Notes: generated by a model from the letters alone, not told the origin. Numbered from the stretch's first letter, positions 1-13,592 are shown. The stretch is 64,000 bases of DNA from Stutzerimonas degradans (GCF_024448505.1 NZ_JAMOHV010000004.1:124001-188000), one strand, 5' to 3'. Program-made: numbers and translations.

Positions 1-58
1 TGGCGTTGCTCGAGGTGGTGGCGTCGAGGCGGGCGTAGAGATCGGCGAAGGCTTTCAT
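1..58 (-). CDS. ATP-dependent DNA ligase, N-terminal fragment (cut by window edge)
   Basis: Only the first 19 codons are present; the rest lies beyond the left edge. The reverse strand reads MKAFADLYARLDATTSSNA from the ATG at 58-56, which matches how I remember the N-terminus of bacterial ATP-dependent DNA ligases that sit beside an MBL-fold exonuclease. The ATG overlaps the TGA stop of the upstream exonuclease gene by four bases (ATGA), so the two are translationally coupled. In several proteobacteria this ligase and exonuclease travel with an Lhr-type helicase and a metallophosphoesterase. The identification rests on a short N-terminus plus context, and the ATP-binding lysine motif is not in the window. 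Confidence 0.7.
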   Translation of the reverse strand, partial: MKAFADLYARLDATTSSNA

Positions 59-1071
59 TCAGCCTCCGGCAGCGTGGCATCGTCCTCTTCGCCGTACTCG
101 GTATCGAAAGCCTGGGCGTCCAGGCCGCGCTCCTCGCGCAGATAGCGCACCAGCGCGGCGACCGAGCCGTGGGTGACCATCACCCGCTCGGCGCCGCTCT
201 GCTCGATGGCCCAGAGCAGGCCCGGCCAGTCGGCGTGATCGGACAGCACGAAGCCGCGATCCACGCCGCGTCGCCGGCGCGTGCCGCGCAGCATCATCCA
301 GCCGCTGGCGAAGGCGTCGGCGTAATCGCCGAAACGGCGCATCCAGGTGCTGCCGCCGGCCGAGGGCGGGGCGATGACGATCGCCTGCTTCAGACGCGGG
401 TCGTTGCGCGGCAGATCGCCGGCGTAGAGCGTTTCCGGCAGCGCGACGCCGGCCTGGCGGTAGACCCGGTTGAGCGGCTCGACCGCGCCGTGCACGACGA
501 TCGGGCCGATGCCGGCGTCCAGCCCGTGAAGGATGCGCTGGGCCTTGCCGAAGGCGTAGCAGAACAGCACCGAGGTGCGGCCGACGGCGGCATTGGCGCG
601 CCACCAGTCGTTGATCTCGCGGAACACCTGCGCCTGTGCCGGCCAGCGATAAATCGGCAGGCCGAAGGTCGATTCGCTGATGAAGGTATGGCAGCGCACC
701 GGCTCGAAGGCGGCGCAGGTGGCGTCCGGTTCGACCTTGTAGTCGCCGGAGGCGACCCAGACCTCGCCGCGATACTCCAGGCGAATCTGCGCCGAGCCGA
801 GCACGTGGCCGGCTGGATGCAGGCTCAGCCGGACGCCGTGGTGGGCGATCGCTTCGCCGTAGGCGAGGGTCTGCAGCGGCATGTCGGCGCCGATGCGCGA
901 GCGCAGGATGCCGGCGCTGTCCTGGCTCGCCAGGTAGTGGCCCATGCCCCAGCGCGCGTGGTCGCCGTGGGCGTGAGTGATGACGGCGCGTTCGACCGGG
1001 CGCCACGGATCGATATGGAAATCGCCGGGCGGGCAGTACAGGCCTTCGGGACGGGCAACGACAAGGTCCAT
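55..1071 (-). CDS. Ligase-associated MBL-fold DNA exonuclease
   Basis: A 338-residue metallo-beta-lactamase fold protein of the beta-CASP type. The metal-binding signature HxHxDH is seen as THAHGDH (H33, H35, D37, H38), with a further histidine in LGSAQ-preceding HVLGSAQ, an SDHADW motif and VTHGS near the C-terminus. Such proteins are annotated as ligase-associated DNA exonucleases and are thought to trim DNA ends before sealing by the adjacent ATP-dependent ligase. The stop codon overlaps the ligase start (ATGA). The first ATG gives a full-length N-terminus, so I kept it. The family assignment is firm, but the biological DNA repair role is inferred from linkage rather than visible in the sequence. 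Confidence 0.9.
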   Translation of the reverse strand: MDLVVARPEGLYCPPGDFHIDPWRPVERAVITHAHGDHARWGMGHYLASQDSAGILRSRIGADMPLQTLAYGEAIAHHGVRLSLHPAGHVLGSAQIRLEYRGEVWVASGDYKVEPDATCAAFEPVRCHTFISESTFGLPIYRWPAQAQVFREINDWWRANAAVGRTSVLFCYAFGKAQRILHGLDAGIGPIVVHGAVEPLNRVYRQAGVALPETLYAGDLPRNDPRLKQAIVIAPPSAGGSTWMRRFGDYADAFASGWMMLRGTRRRRGVDRGFVLSDHADWPGLLWAIEQSGAERVMVTHGSVAALVRYLREERGLDAQAFDTEYGEEDDATLPEAE

Positions 1072-1183
1072 GACGACGTCTGGCTGGAGGGCTTGCAGTG
1101 TTGGAACCCGGCGCGGCGCCGCGAGTTCGTTTGCCAGGCGAAGGGTTCGGCGGGGCAGGGCGGCGACCGACCCGCCCGGCCGG

Positions 1184-1744
1184 TCAGTCCAGCAGCTTCA
1201 GGTGCGAGGTGTCTGGCGGCGGCACATCGCTGGCGCGGCGGCGTTCGCTCATGTCGCTGCCCACCGGCGCCAGGCTGAACTGCGAAAGGTCTACGCGCGG
1301 TGGCGTCGGTTCCGGCTGGGCGTCCTGCAGGTCGACGCCGACCGGGGCGATACCGAAGTCGGGCGCCTCGACGTCGGCGAACGCGGCCATGTACTCATCG
1401 CGCGGCACCACCTTGAGCGGGCCGGGCGCGCGACTTGTGGCATCGGCCACCGGAGCCGGCGCGGCGGATGCGGCATTGGCCGGCGGCGGTGCCAGTTCGA
1501 TTTCCTCGACATCCACCGGCATCGGCTTGACTTCGACCTGCGCGCCGGCGCGTTCCATCGCCAGGCGGTACTTCTCCACGGCGTCGAAATCCAGGTTCTG
1601 CTTGATGACGATGCGGCGTCCGGAAAACAGCAGAGCGATGCGCTGGGCATCGGCCTGGAACAGCCGGGTCAGGTTGGCTTCAACCTGTTCGAGGCGGGCG
1701 CCGGGAAGCAGCTGGCCGGAAAAGGCGATCTCGTAGAGGCTCAT
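1184..1744 (-). CDS. Conserved hypothetical protein, 186 aa
   Basis: I do not recognise a named family. The first ~75 residues look like a compact alpha/beta domain (LYEIAFSGQLLPG, then LFQADAQRIALLFSGRRIVIK and a helix ending in ERAGAQVEV). I have the impression of meeting similar small domains at the N-termini of other Pseudomonas proteins. The remaining ~110 residues are low complexity, rich in Pro, Ala, Asp and Glu, ending in acidic and polar stretches, so they are probably disordered. There is no signal peptide or membrane helix, so it is probably cytoplasmic. It lies between the SNF2/csiV/mfd operon and the exonuclease gene on the same strand, with gaps of about 110 bp on each side. Codon bias is like the neighbours. 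Confidence 0.8.
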   Translation of the reverse strand: MSLYEIAFSGQLLPGARLEQVEANLTRLFQADAQRIALLFSGRRIVIKQNLDFDAVEKYRLAMERAGAQVEVKPMPVDVEEIELAPPPANAASAAPAPVADATSRAPGPLKVVPRDEYMAAFADVEAPDFGIAPVGVDLQDAQPEPTPPRVDLSQFSLAPVGSDMSERRRASDVPPPDTSHLKLLD

Positions 1745-1852
1745 CGGAAGGTCCTTGTGCGATGCGAGGGCGAGCGCGTGGATAGCCGGGCAAGCTTGGA
1801 CGAAAAGCCCGCCGCCATCCAGTGAGCACGTCCCATTGGCGAGTGTGGGTGT

Positions 1853-4800
1853 TCAGTCCGGCAGCGGCGCCAGCAGCGCATCGATATCGCTCTGCTGCAG
1901 GCGCCAGTCGTCCGTCCCGCCGCTGTCCAGCACGCCGCTGGCAAGCTCCGCCTTGCGCGTCTGCAGCTGCTGGATCTTCTCCTCGACGCTGCCGCGGGTG
2001 ATCAGCTTGTAGACGAACACCGGCTTGTCCTGGCCGATGCGGTAGGCGCGGTCGGTGGCCTGGTTTTCCGCGGCCGGGTTCCACCAGGGGTCGTAGTGGA
2101 TCACGGTGTCGGCGGCGGTGAGGTTCAGGCCGGTGCCGCCGGCCTTGAGGCTGATCAGGAACAGCGGCACCTCGCCATTCTGGAACTGCCGCACCGGCGT
2201 GCGCCGGTCGCGGACGTCGCCGGTGATGATCACGTAGGGGATACCGCGCTGGCGCAGCTCGTCCTCGATCAGCGCGAGCATCGAGGTGAACTGCGAGAAC
2301 AGCAGTACGCGTCGCCCTTCGGCCAGCAGCTCGTCAAGCATCTGCATCAGGCTGTCGAGCTTGGCGGAATGGCCGCTACGCGCCACCCGGGCACCGTCGG
2401 CCTTGACCAGGCGTAGGTCGCAGCAGACCTGACGCAGCTTGAGCAGCGCTTCGAGGATGACGATCTGGCTACGTGCCAGGCCCTTGCGGTCAATCTCCTC
2501 GCGCACCTTGCGGTCCATCGCCAGGCGCACCGTTTCGTAGAGGTCGCGCTGCGCCGGGTTCAGGTCGACCCAGTGGACGATCTCGGTCTTCGGCGGCAGC
2601 TCGCGGGCCACGTCTTCCTTGCGCCGACGCAGCAGGAATGGGCGAATGCGCGCGATCAGATGCTGCAGGCGGTCGCGGTCGCCGTGTTTCTCGATGGGCG
2701 TGCGGTAGCTGCGGGTAAAACTGCGCGCATCGCCGAGCCAGCCAGGCATGAGGAAGTGGAACAGCGACCACAGCTCGCCGAGGTGGTTTTCCAGCGGTGT
2801 GCCGGTCAGGCACAGACGCTGCCGGGCGACCAGCCGGCCGGCGGCCTGCGCGGCCTTGCTGCTGGCGTTCTTGATGTTCTGCGCCTCATCCAGCACCAGC
2901 AGGTGCAGCGGCTGCGCGACGAGCTGTTCGATGTCGCGCGGCAGCAGGGCGTAGGTGGTCAGCAGCAGGTCGTGCCCGGCGAGCTGTGCGAAGTGCCGCT
3001 GGCGATCGCTGCCGTGCAGCGTGAGCACGCGCAGTTGCGGGGTGAAGCGCGCTGCTTCGTCCTGCCAGTTGGGAATCAGGCTGGTGGGCATGACCACCAG
3101 GCTCGGGCGATCGAGACGGCCGGCCTGCTTTTCCAGCAGCAGGTGGGCCAGGGTCTGCAGCGTCTTGCCCAGGCCCATGTCGTCGCCGAGGATGCCGCCG
3201 ACGTCCAGTGCGCGCAGCGCCTGCATCCAGCTCAGACCATCGAGCTGGTAGGGGCGCAGCGTCGCGCGCAGGCCCGGTGGCGCGGCGACGGGCTGCTGGT
3301 TGTAATCGCGCAGACGCCGGGCGAAATCGAGCAGCTGCTCGCCGCCGCTCCAGGCGAACGGCAGCGCGTCGAGCTGGCCCAGGCGCGCGGCGTCGAGGCG
3401 TGACAGGCGCAGACTGTCGCCGGCCGGCTGGTCGCGCAGGTACAGCTCGCCCAGTGTGGCGAGGATCGGTTTCAGCCGGCCGAAGGGCAGCAGCACCTGC
3501 AACGGTCGGTCGTCTACCGCGCTGCGCCGGCCCAGCGCGACCCGGAGCGTTTCGTCGTCGGCGCGCTGGGCCAGGTTCTGCGGCGAGAGCAGGGCGGGAT
3601 TGCGGCGGATGACGCTGAGCAGCACCGGCAGCAGGCTGATGCGCTCGCCTTCGACGAGGATGCCCAGCTGCAGGTCGAACCAGCTGTGCTCCGGGGATTC
3701 GTCCAGCTCGGCGTACCACTGCTCGACCGGCGCCAGGTCGTAGGCGAAACCGGGCTGCATGACGATCTGCCAACCCTGCTGGCGCAGCACCGGCAGTTGG
3801 GTGTCGGCGAAGTGCTGCCAGGCGCTCTCGCTGGGCAGCTCGAACATTTCCGCCGAATCCTTCGGTAGCGCCGGGCTCTGGCGCAGCGCCGGGCGGAAAC
3901 CCAGCTGCTGCAGTTGCTGGCGCAGCGCCTGTTCGGCCGCCGGCTGGCGGGCGATGCTGAGCACACGCTCGCCCTCGGCCTGGCGCAGACGCTGCTCGCC
4001 CTTGAGCTTGCCGTGCGTGGCGAGGCTGCCGTAGACGAAGCTCAGGCCGGCGCGGTGCTGCTGCTCGTTGACCATCCGCCCGCTGGCCGGCTGCCAGTTC
4101 ATCGCCTGATGGCTGCCGAGCGTCAGCCGGGCGATGGGCTGCAAGTCGTCGATGCGCTGCTCTTCGGCCTTGATCGGCACCGGCAGCTGCGGGGCGATCT
4201 CGCTGAGCGAGAGGCTGAACAGCCCGGCCTGGTTCGGTGACACCGCGGGGGCTTCGAGCAGGTGACGCGCCAGGGATGCCGACAGGCCGTGTTCGATCAG
4301 GCCGACCTCGTTGCTCGCGTCGTCGCGGTAGTACAGTGGGTCCACGGCGGTCAGCGCCTCGGCGCCGCCCTCGACTTCCAGCACCGGACGCAGCGCGCCT
4401 TCGTGCTGCTGCCAGGCGAAGCGGGCCGAGCGGCGATGGCCTGGTTGCAGCGCTGGGGCATCCCAGTCGAGAAAGGCGCGACCGCTTTCCAGCAGCAGAC
4501 GCAGAGCCTCGGCACCGTTCTCGCCGGTCAGGGCGAAGCGGTTGCTGGCGATCGGTGCGAGCGCCAGCAGGGCAGCGATATGCAGGTCCAGCGGCTGCAT
4601 GAAGCGCGGCTGGCGGAACGTGGCCTCGCGCACGGCCGGGTACGGCTCGCGCGCAGCGACCGATCCGTCCTGTCGCAGGCGCACCTTGTTCACTTCCACG
4701 TAGAGGTCCGGCAGCAGCCGGTAATGCAGACAGTGCGTGGGCGCGTCCTGGCCGGTGTCCTCGCCGAGCGCACGTGGCAACTGCGCGAGCCAGTGCCGCA

Positions 4801-5137
4801 GGGCGTCGGGCAGCTCGCCTTCCGGCGAGGCGTCGGCGCCCTGTGGGGGGCGCTCGGCCAGCTGCTGCAGGTGATGGATGACGGCCGCGGCGTGCTTGCA
4901 GGCCAGCCCCACCGGGCAGCTGCAAACGCAGCTGAGCCCACCGCGCTTGTCGAGCAGCAGCGACTGCCGGTAGCGCTTGCCGCCGGTGCCGCGACAACTG
5001 GCCTCGATCAGCCCGTCGTCCTCGCGCAGCAGGGTGACGCGATCCTCCTCGGCGTACTGCTTGCCGCGCGCCAGCGCGTTGTCCGAGAAGCCCAGCGCCC
5101 AGGTCGGTGGCAGCCGGGTGAGAAAATCCCTGGCCAT
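1853..5137 (-). CDS. SNF2-family DEAD/DEAH-box helicase with SWIM zinc finger
   Basis: A 1094-residue ATP-dependent nucleic acid translocase of the bacterial HepA/SNF2 class. A SWIM-type zinc motif (CVCSCPVGLACKH, CxC...CxH) lies around residues 75-90. After a long unclassified middle come the SNF2 motor motifs: Walker A in ILGDDMGLGKTLQ near residue 650, a DEAQ box (LVLDEAQNIKN) near 750, the LTGTPLEN motif, and helicase-C motif VI (TDRAYRIGQ) near 1035. It starts three bases after the csiV stop, itself ten bases after mfd, so all three probably form one operon. The partner or substrate is unknown; pairing with mfd suggests DNA repair or transcription remodelling, which is inference. Confidence 0.93.
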   Translation of the reverse strand: MARDFLTRLPPTWALGFSDNALARGKQYAEEDRVTLLREDDGLIEASCRGTGGKRYRQSLLLDKRGGLSCVCSCPVGLACKHAAAVIHHLQQLAERPPQGADASPEGELPDALRHWLAQLPRALGEDTGQDAPTHCLHYRLLPDLYVEVNKVRLRQDGSVAAREPYPAVREATFRQPRFMQPLDLHIAALLALAPIASNRFALTGENGAEALRLLLESGRAFLDWDAPALQPGHRRSARFAWQQHEGALRPVLEVEGGAEALTAVDPLYYRDDASNEVGLIEHGLSASLARHLLEAPAVSPNQAGLFSLSLSEIAPQLPVPIKAEEQRIDDLQPIARLTLGSHQAMNWQPASGRMVNEQQHRAGLSFVYGSLATHGKLKGEQRLRQAEGERVLSIARQPAAEQALRQQLQQLGFRPALRQSPALPKDSAEMFELPSESAWQHFADTQLPVLRQQGWQIVMQPGFAYDLAPVEQWYAELDESPEHSWFDLQLGILVEGERISLLPVLLSVIRRNPALLSPQNLAQRADDETLRVALGRRSAVDDRPLQVLLPFGRLKPILATLGELYLRDQPAGDSLRLSRLDAARLGQLDALPFAWSGGEQLLDFARRLRDYNQQPVAAPPGLRATLRPYQLDGLSWMQALRALDVGGILGDDMGLGKTLQTLAHLLLEKQAGRLDRPSLVVMPTSLIPNWQDEAARFTPQLRVLTLHGSDRQRHFAQLAGHDLLLTTYALLPRDIEQLVAQPLHLLVLDEAQNIKNASSKAAQAAGRLVARQRLCLTGTPLENHLGELWSLFHFLMPGWLGDARSFTRSYRTPIEKHGDRDRLQHLIARIRPFLLRRRKEDVARELPPKTEIVHWVDLNPAQRDLYETVRLAMDRKVREEIDRKGLARSQIVILEALLKLRQVCCDLRLVKADGARVARSGHSAKLDSLMQMLDELLAEGRRVLLFSQFTSMLALIEDELRQRGIPYVIITGDVRDRRTPVRQFQNGEVPLFLISLKAGGTGLNLTAADTVIHYDPWWNPAAENQATDRAYRIGQDKPVFVYKLITRGSVEEKIQQLQTRKAELASGVLDSGGTDDWRLQQSDIDALLAPLPD

Positions 5138-5140
5138 GGT

Positions 5141-5650
5141 TCAGTAACTTGCCCGGATCAGCGCACCGAGGCTGCCGTGGTCGATATAGCGCAGCTCACC
5201 GGGGCGCAACTGCACGCGCTGTTGCAGCTGCTCGCTGGCGAGCAGTCGGCCATGTTCGCCGAAGCGGTTGACCCAGAACCGCGCATCGACTTCCAGTCCG
5301 TGGCGGCGGCGCAGGGCGATCACGCCCTGCACGGGAAAATGCTCCAGCTGCCGCGCGCCCTCGACCACGGCGACGCGCTCGTCGATGCGCTGCCGCCAGG
5401 TCTGGCGCAGTAGCACGCGATAGCCGTCGCCGCTGTCCAGTCGTTCGGCCAGCGCCTCGAAGTCCGCCGGCTGCGCGTCGCTGCCTGCGAGCAGACGGGC
5501 ATTGCGTGCCCAGTCGTAAGGCGCGCGACGGCTGGCCTCCAGCGGTTCGGCATGGCGGAACAGGATCAGCTCGATGCGATACAGCGCATCGGCGCACGCG
5601 GGCGGCGCGCATAGCACGAGCAACAGCAACAGGCGACGTAGCGGCGACAT
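5141..5650 (-). CDS. csiV: CsiV-family periplasmic protein
   Basis: A 169-residue exported protein with a leucine-rich signal peptide (MSPLRRLLLLLVLCAPPACA, cleavage likely after ACA). The mature start YRIELILFRH and the later EHFPVQGVIALRRRHGLEVDARFWV fit the CsiV family. CsiV of Vibrio cholerae is a peptidoglycan-binding periplasmic protein affecting responses to D-amino acids. Gene order (immediately after mfd) matches the P. aeruginosa gene annotated in the same family. It sits between mfd and the SNF2 gene with gaps of nine and three bases, so it is co-transcribed with two DNA-acting proteins despite acting in the periplasm. Family membership is from memory of the pattern; a peptidoglycan role here is inferred. 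Confidence 0.75.
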   Translation of the reverse strand: MSPLRRLLLLLVLCAPPACADALYRIELILFRHAEPLEASRRAPYDWARNARLLAGSDAQPADFEALAERLDSGDGYRVLLRQTWRQRIDERVAVVEGARQLEHFPVQGVIALRRRHGLEVDARFWVNRFGEHGRLLASEQLQQRVQLRPGELRYIDHGSLGALIRASY

Positions 5651-5659
5651 CCGGAATCC

Positions 5660-9097
<3,438 letters not shown>

Positions 9098-9136
9098 GAG
9101 TGGGCGTGGCTCCGATCGAAAAAATAGGCCGCCGGG

Positions 9137-9166
9137 ATTGTAACTATCGCGGTGCGGGGCTGTCAG
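9137..9166 (-). promoter_or_regulatory. Candidate sigma-70 promoter of the mfd operon
   Basis: On the minus strand a CTGACA -35 element (9166-9161) and a TACAAT -10 element (9142-9137) are separated by 18 bases. The expected start near 9130 gives a leader of about 33 nt before the mfd GTG. Confidence 0.5.
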
Positions 9167-9184
9167 TGTTTCGTCCGCTGCAGA

Positions 9185-9213
9185 TTGCCGGCGCTAGGGT
9201 GCGCCGTCATAAT
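9185..9213 (+). promoter_or_regulatory. Candidate sigma-70 promoter of gap
   Basis: TTGCCG (9185-9190) and CATAAT (9208-9213) are separated by 17 bases, about 44 bases upstream of the gap GTG start codon. It is back to back with the mfd promoter candidate, which leaves under 20 bp between the two -35 elements. Confidence 0.5.
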
Positions 9214-9256
9214 GTAGCCCCTTTTCTCAGCCCCTACATGTTGGAAGGAACTGCCC

Positions 9257-10708
9257 GTGACTCAGAAGCCCGACCAGTGTCTTGGTGAATGGATTGACCG
9301 CGAAGCGCTCGCCGAAGCGATGATTCCGTTGATTGGTCAGCTGTACCGCAACAACAACGTGGTGACTTCGATCTACGGGCGCGGCCTGATCAATCGCTCG
9401 GTGATCGCCATTCTCAAGGCGCACCGCTTCGCGCGTCACCGTATCGCGGACGAGGCCGAGCTGTCGGTACATGACACCTTCCAGATCCTCAAGACCATGA
9501 GCGAGATGAACCTGGGCGCTGCTTCGGTTGACCTGGGCAAGCTGGTCGCCAAGTTCATGCAGGCTGGCGAAGGCCGCACTCTCGAGCAGTTCGTGCGTCA
9601 GGAACTGGCGGAAGTGGCTGACAAGCGTCATACCGCAACCGGCCGCAAGGGCACCGACGTGGTGCTGTATGGTTTCGGCCGCATCGGCCGCCTGCTGGCC
9701 CGTATCCTGATCGAGAAGACCGGCGGCGGCGACGGCCTGCGCCTGCGCGCCATCGTCGTGCGCAAGGGCGCCGACAACGATCTGGTCAAGCGCGCCAGCC
9801 TGCTGCGTCGCGACTCGGTGCACGGTCCGTTCGATGGCACCATCACCATCGACGAAGCCAATAACACCATCACCGCCAACGGCAACCTGATCCAAGTGAT
9901 CTATTCCAACGATCCGGCCTCGGTGGACTACACCCAGTACGGCATCGAGAACGCGTTGCTGGTCGATAACACCGGCAAGTGGCGTGACGCCGAAGGCCTC
10001 GGCCAGCACCTCAAGTGCCCGGGCGTTGCCCGCGTGGTGCTGACCGCACCGGGCAAGGGTGAGCTGAAGAACATCGTGCATGGCATCAACCATGGCGACA
10101 TCACCGCTGACGACAAGATCATTTCCGCCGCATCCTGCACCACCAACGCTATCGTGCCGGTGCTCAAGGCCGTGAATGATCAGTACGGCATCGTCAACGG
10201 TCACGTCGAAACCGTTCACTCCTACACCAACGACCAGAACCTGATCGACAACTTCCACAAGGGCAGTCGTCGTGGTCGCAGCGCTGCGCTGAACATGGTG
10301 ATTACCGAGACCGGTGCTGCCACCGCCGCCGCCAAGGCGCTGCCGGTGCTGAAGGGCAAGCTGACCGGCAATGCGATCCGCGTACCGACGCCGAACGTGT
10401 CCATGGCCATTCTCAACCTGAATCTGGAAAAGGCCACCAGCCGCGACGAGATCAACGAGTACCTGCGCCAGATGGCCATGCACTCGGATCTGCAGAAGCA
10501 GATCGACTTCGTCAACTCGCAGGAAGTTGTATCAACAGATTTCGTCGGCTCGCGTCATGCTGGCGTGGTGGACGCCGAGGCCACCATCTGCAATGACAAC
10601 CGTGTGGTGCTGTACGTCTGGTACGACAACGAGTTCGGCTACAGCTGCCAGGTGGTTCGCGTGATGGAAGACATGGCCGGCGTCAACCCGCCTGCCTTTC
10701 CCCGCTAA
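9257..10708 (+). CDS. gap: Glyceraldehyde-3-phosphate dehydrogenase, long form with N-terminal extension
   Basis: A 483-residue NAD(P)-dependent GAPDH. The nucleotide-binding motif YGFGRIGRLLARIL begins only near residue 138, and the catalytic cysteine in SAASCTTNAI is residue 294, against about 150 in standard ~335-residue enzymes. So about 130 helical residues precede the catalytic core. The partner His motif (HSYTNDQNLID) and the C-terminal YDNEFGYSCQVV are intact. The GTG start has GGAAGG nine bases upstream. Pseudomonads carry this long GAPDH at this locus beside mfd. Whether it serves glycolysis or gluconeogenesis cannot be told here. A strong terminator follows the stop. Confidence 0.95.
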   Translation: MTQKPDQCLGEWIDREALAEAMIPLIGQLYRNNNVVTSIYGRGLINRSVIAILKAHRFARHRIADEAELSVHDTFQILKTMSEMNLGAASVDLGKLVAKFMQAGEGRTLEQFVRQELAEVADKRHTATGRKGTDVVLYGFGRIGRLLARILIEKTGGGDGLRLRAIVVRKGADNDLVKRASLLRRDSVHGPFDGTITIDEANNTITANGNLIQVIYSNDPASVDYTQYGIENALLVDNTGKWRDAEGLGQHLKCPGVARVVLTAPGKGELKNIVHGINHGDITADDKIISAASCTTNAIVPVLKAVNDQYGIVNGHVETVHSYTNDQNLIDNFHKGSRRGRSAALNMVITETGAATAAAKALPVLKGKLTGNAIRVPTPNVSMAILNLNLEKATSRDEINEYLRQMAMHSDLQKQIDFVNSQEVVSTDFVGSRHAGVVDAEATICNDNRVVLYVWYDNEFGYSCQVVRVMEDMAGVNPPAFPR

Positions 10709-10726
10709 GCGCAGCGCCAGCTGAAA

Positions 10727-10760
10727 CGAAACGGGAGCCTGTGGCTCCCGTTTCGCGTTT
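10727..10760 (+). terminator. Rho-independent terminator of gap
   Basis: A perfect 13-bp stem (CGAAACGGGAGCC, 10727-10739, pairing with 10743-10755) closes a TGT loop and is followed by CGTTTCT. It starts 19 bases after the gap stop codon. The T tract is short, but the stem is very stable. Confidence 0.8.
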
Positions 10761-10878
10761 CTGGGGTAACGAAAAACGGCCGAGCATCGCCGGGCTGTGG
10801 TGCGCGCACTGATGTTTTATTACGCAAGCGAGCTGCCGCTATGCGGCGAAGGTGTAGATAAAAACGCTCGGTACCGGG

Positions 10879-10908
10879 TGGTCAGTCGGCGCGCCCCCCC
10901 CCTATAAT
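10879..10908 (+). promoter_or_regulatory. Candidate nqr operon promoter with C9 tract in the spacer
   Basis: A perfect TATAAT -10 (10903-10908) is preceded, at 18 bases, by TGGTCA (10879-10884, four of six matches). Nine consecutive Cs (10894-10902) directly abut the -10. The transcript would have a leader of about 125 nt before nqrA. The -35 assignment is less certain than the -10. Confidence 0.55.
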
Positions 10909-11006
10909 CGGGCGGATTTTTCACTTGGGGCCGTGACATGGCGTCGCGCTGATGAGCTATCGGCGCGAGCGGTGTGGCGTTTTTTTGCTATCAGTCGCTT
11001 GGCTGA

Positions 11007-12377
<1,371 letters not shown>

Positions 12378-12380
12378 GGC

Positions 12381-13592
12381 ATGGGCATTCGCGCATTCCT
12401 CGACAAGATCGAGCACCATTTCGAGAAAGGCGGGCGCTACGAGAAGTGGTACGCGCTCTATGAAGCGGCGGACACGTTCCTCTATCGTCCCGGCAGTGTC
12501 ACCAAGACTACGGCGCATGTGCGCGACGGCATCGATCTTAAGCGGATGATGATCACCGTCTGGCTGTGCACCTTCCCGGCCATGTTCTTCGGCATGTGGA
12601 ACGCCGGCTACCAGGCCAACCTGATCTACGCTGCCAATCCGGAGTTGCTGCAATCGCAGTCGGACTGGCAGTTCGCGCTGACCGGGCTGCTGGCCGGGTT
12701 CGATCCGGGCAGTCTGTGGGATAACGTCATCCAGGGCGCGGCGTATTTCCTGCCGATCTATGCGGTGACATTCATCGTTGGCGGCTTCTGGGAAGTGCTG
12801 TTCGCCTCCATTCGCAAGCACGAAGTGAACGAAGGTTTCTTCGTCACTTCCGTGCTGTTTGCCTTGACCCTGCCGCCGAGCATTCCGCTGTGGCAGGTGG
12901 CGCTGGGTATCAGCTTCGGCGTGGTGATCGGCAAGGAGGTATTTGGCGGCACCGGCAAGAACTTCCTCAACCCGGCTCTGACCGGCCGTGCGTTCCTGTT
13001 CTTCGCCTATCCGGCGCAGATTTCCGGCGATCAGGTCTGGACCGCGGTCGACGGCTATGCCGGCGCTACGGCGCTGAGCCTGGGCTACGCCGGCGGCATG
13101 GAAAACGTGATCGACCACGGCATCAGCTGGATGGATGCCTTCGTCGGCACCATTCACGGCTCGATCGGTGAAACGAGCACGTTGGCGATCTTTATTGGTG
13201 GGGCAGTCCTGCTACTGACCAAGATCGCGTCCTGGCGCATCGTGTCCGGTGTGATGCTGGGCATGATCGGCCTGAGCTCCCTGTTCAACCTGATTGGCTC
13301 GGACAGCAACCCGCTGTTCGCCATGCCCTGGTACTGGCACATGGTGGTCGGCGGGTTCGCCTTCGGCATGATCTTCATGGCCACCGATCCGGTCTCGGCC
13401 TCGATGACCAATACCGGTAAATGGATCTTCGGTGTGCTCATCGGCGTGATGGTGGTACTGATTCGCGTGGTCAACCCCGCCTTCCCGGAAGGCATGATGC
13501 TGGCGATCCTGTTCGCCAACCTCTGTGCACCGCTGATCGACCACTTCGTCATTCAGGCCAATATCAAGCGGAGGCTGGCGCGCAATGTCTAG
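12381..13592 (+). CDS. nqrB: Na(+)-NQR subunit B, FMN-bearing membrane subunit
   Basis: A 403-residue integral membrane subunit with about ten hydrophobic segments that forms the ion channel and the quinone site. The flavinylation motif reads GYAGATALS; the threonine at residue 230 (codon 13068-13070) is the expected acceptor for covalently bound FMN, attached by ApbE encoded downstream. The N-terminal soluble part ([24 protein letters not shown]) is typical of NqrB. It follows nqrA by three bases and overlaps nqrC by eight bases. Confidence 0.97.
   Translation: MGIRAFLDKIEHHFEKGGRYEKWYALYEAADTFLYRPGSVTKTTAHVRDGIDLKRMMITVWLCTFPAMFFGMWNAGYQANLIYAANPELLQSQSDWQFALTGLLAGFDPGSLWDNVIQGAAYFLPIYAVTFIVGGFWEVLFASIRKHEVNEGFFVTSVLFALTLPPSIPLWQVALGISFGVVIGKEVFGGTGKNFLNPALTGRAFLFFAYPAQISGDQVWTAVDGYAGATALSLGYAGGMENVIDHGISWMDAFVGTIHGSIGETSTLAIFIGGAVLLLTKIASWRIVSGVMLGMIGLSSLFNLIGSDSNPLFAMPWYWHMVVGGFAFGMIFMATDPVSASMTNTGKWIFGVLIGVMVVLIRVVNPAFPEGMMLAILFANLCAPLIDHFVIQANIKRRLARNV

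Noticed and set aside
2886..4997. A 703-codon minus-strand frame in another phase of the SNF2 gene
   Set aside because: Arg/Ala/Pro-rich shadow of the real SNF2 frame, which carries all helicase motifs.
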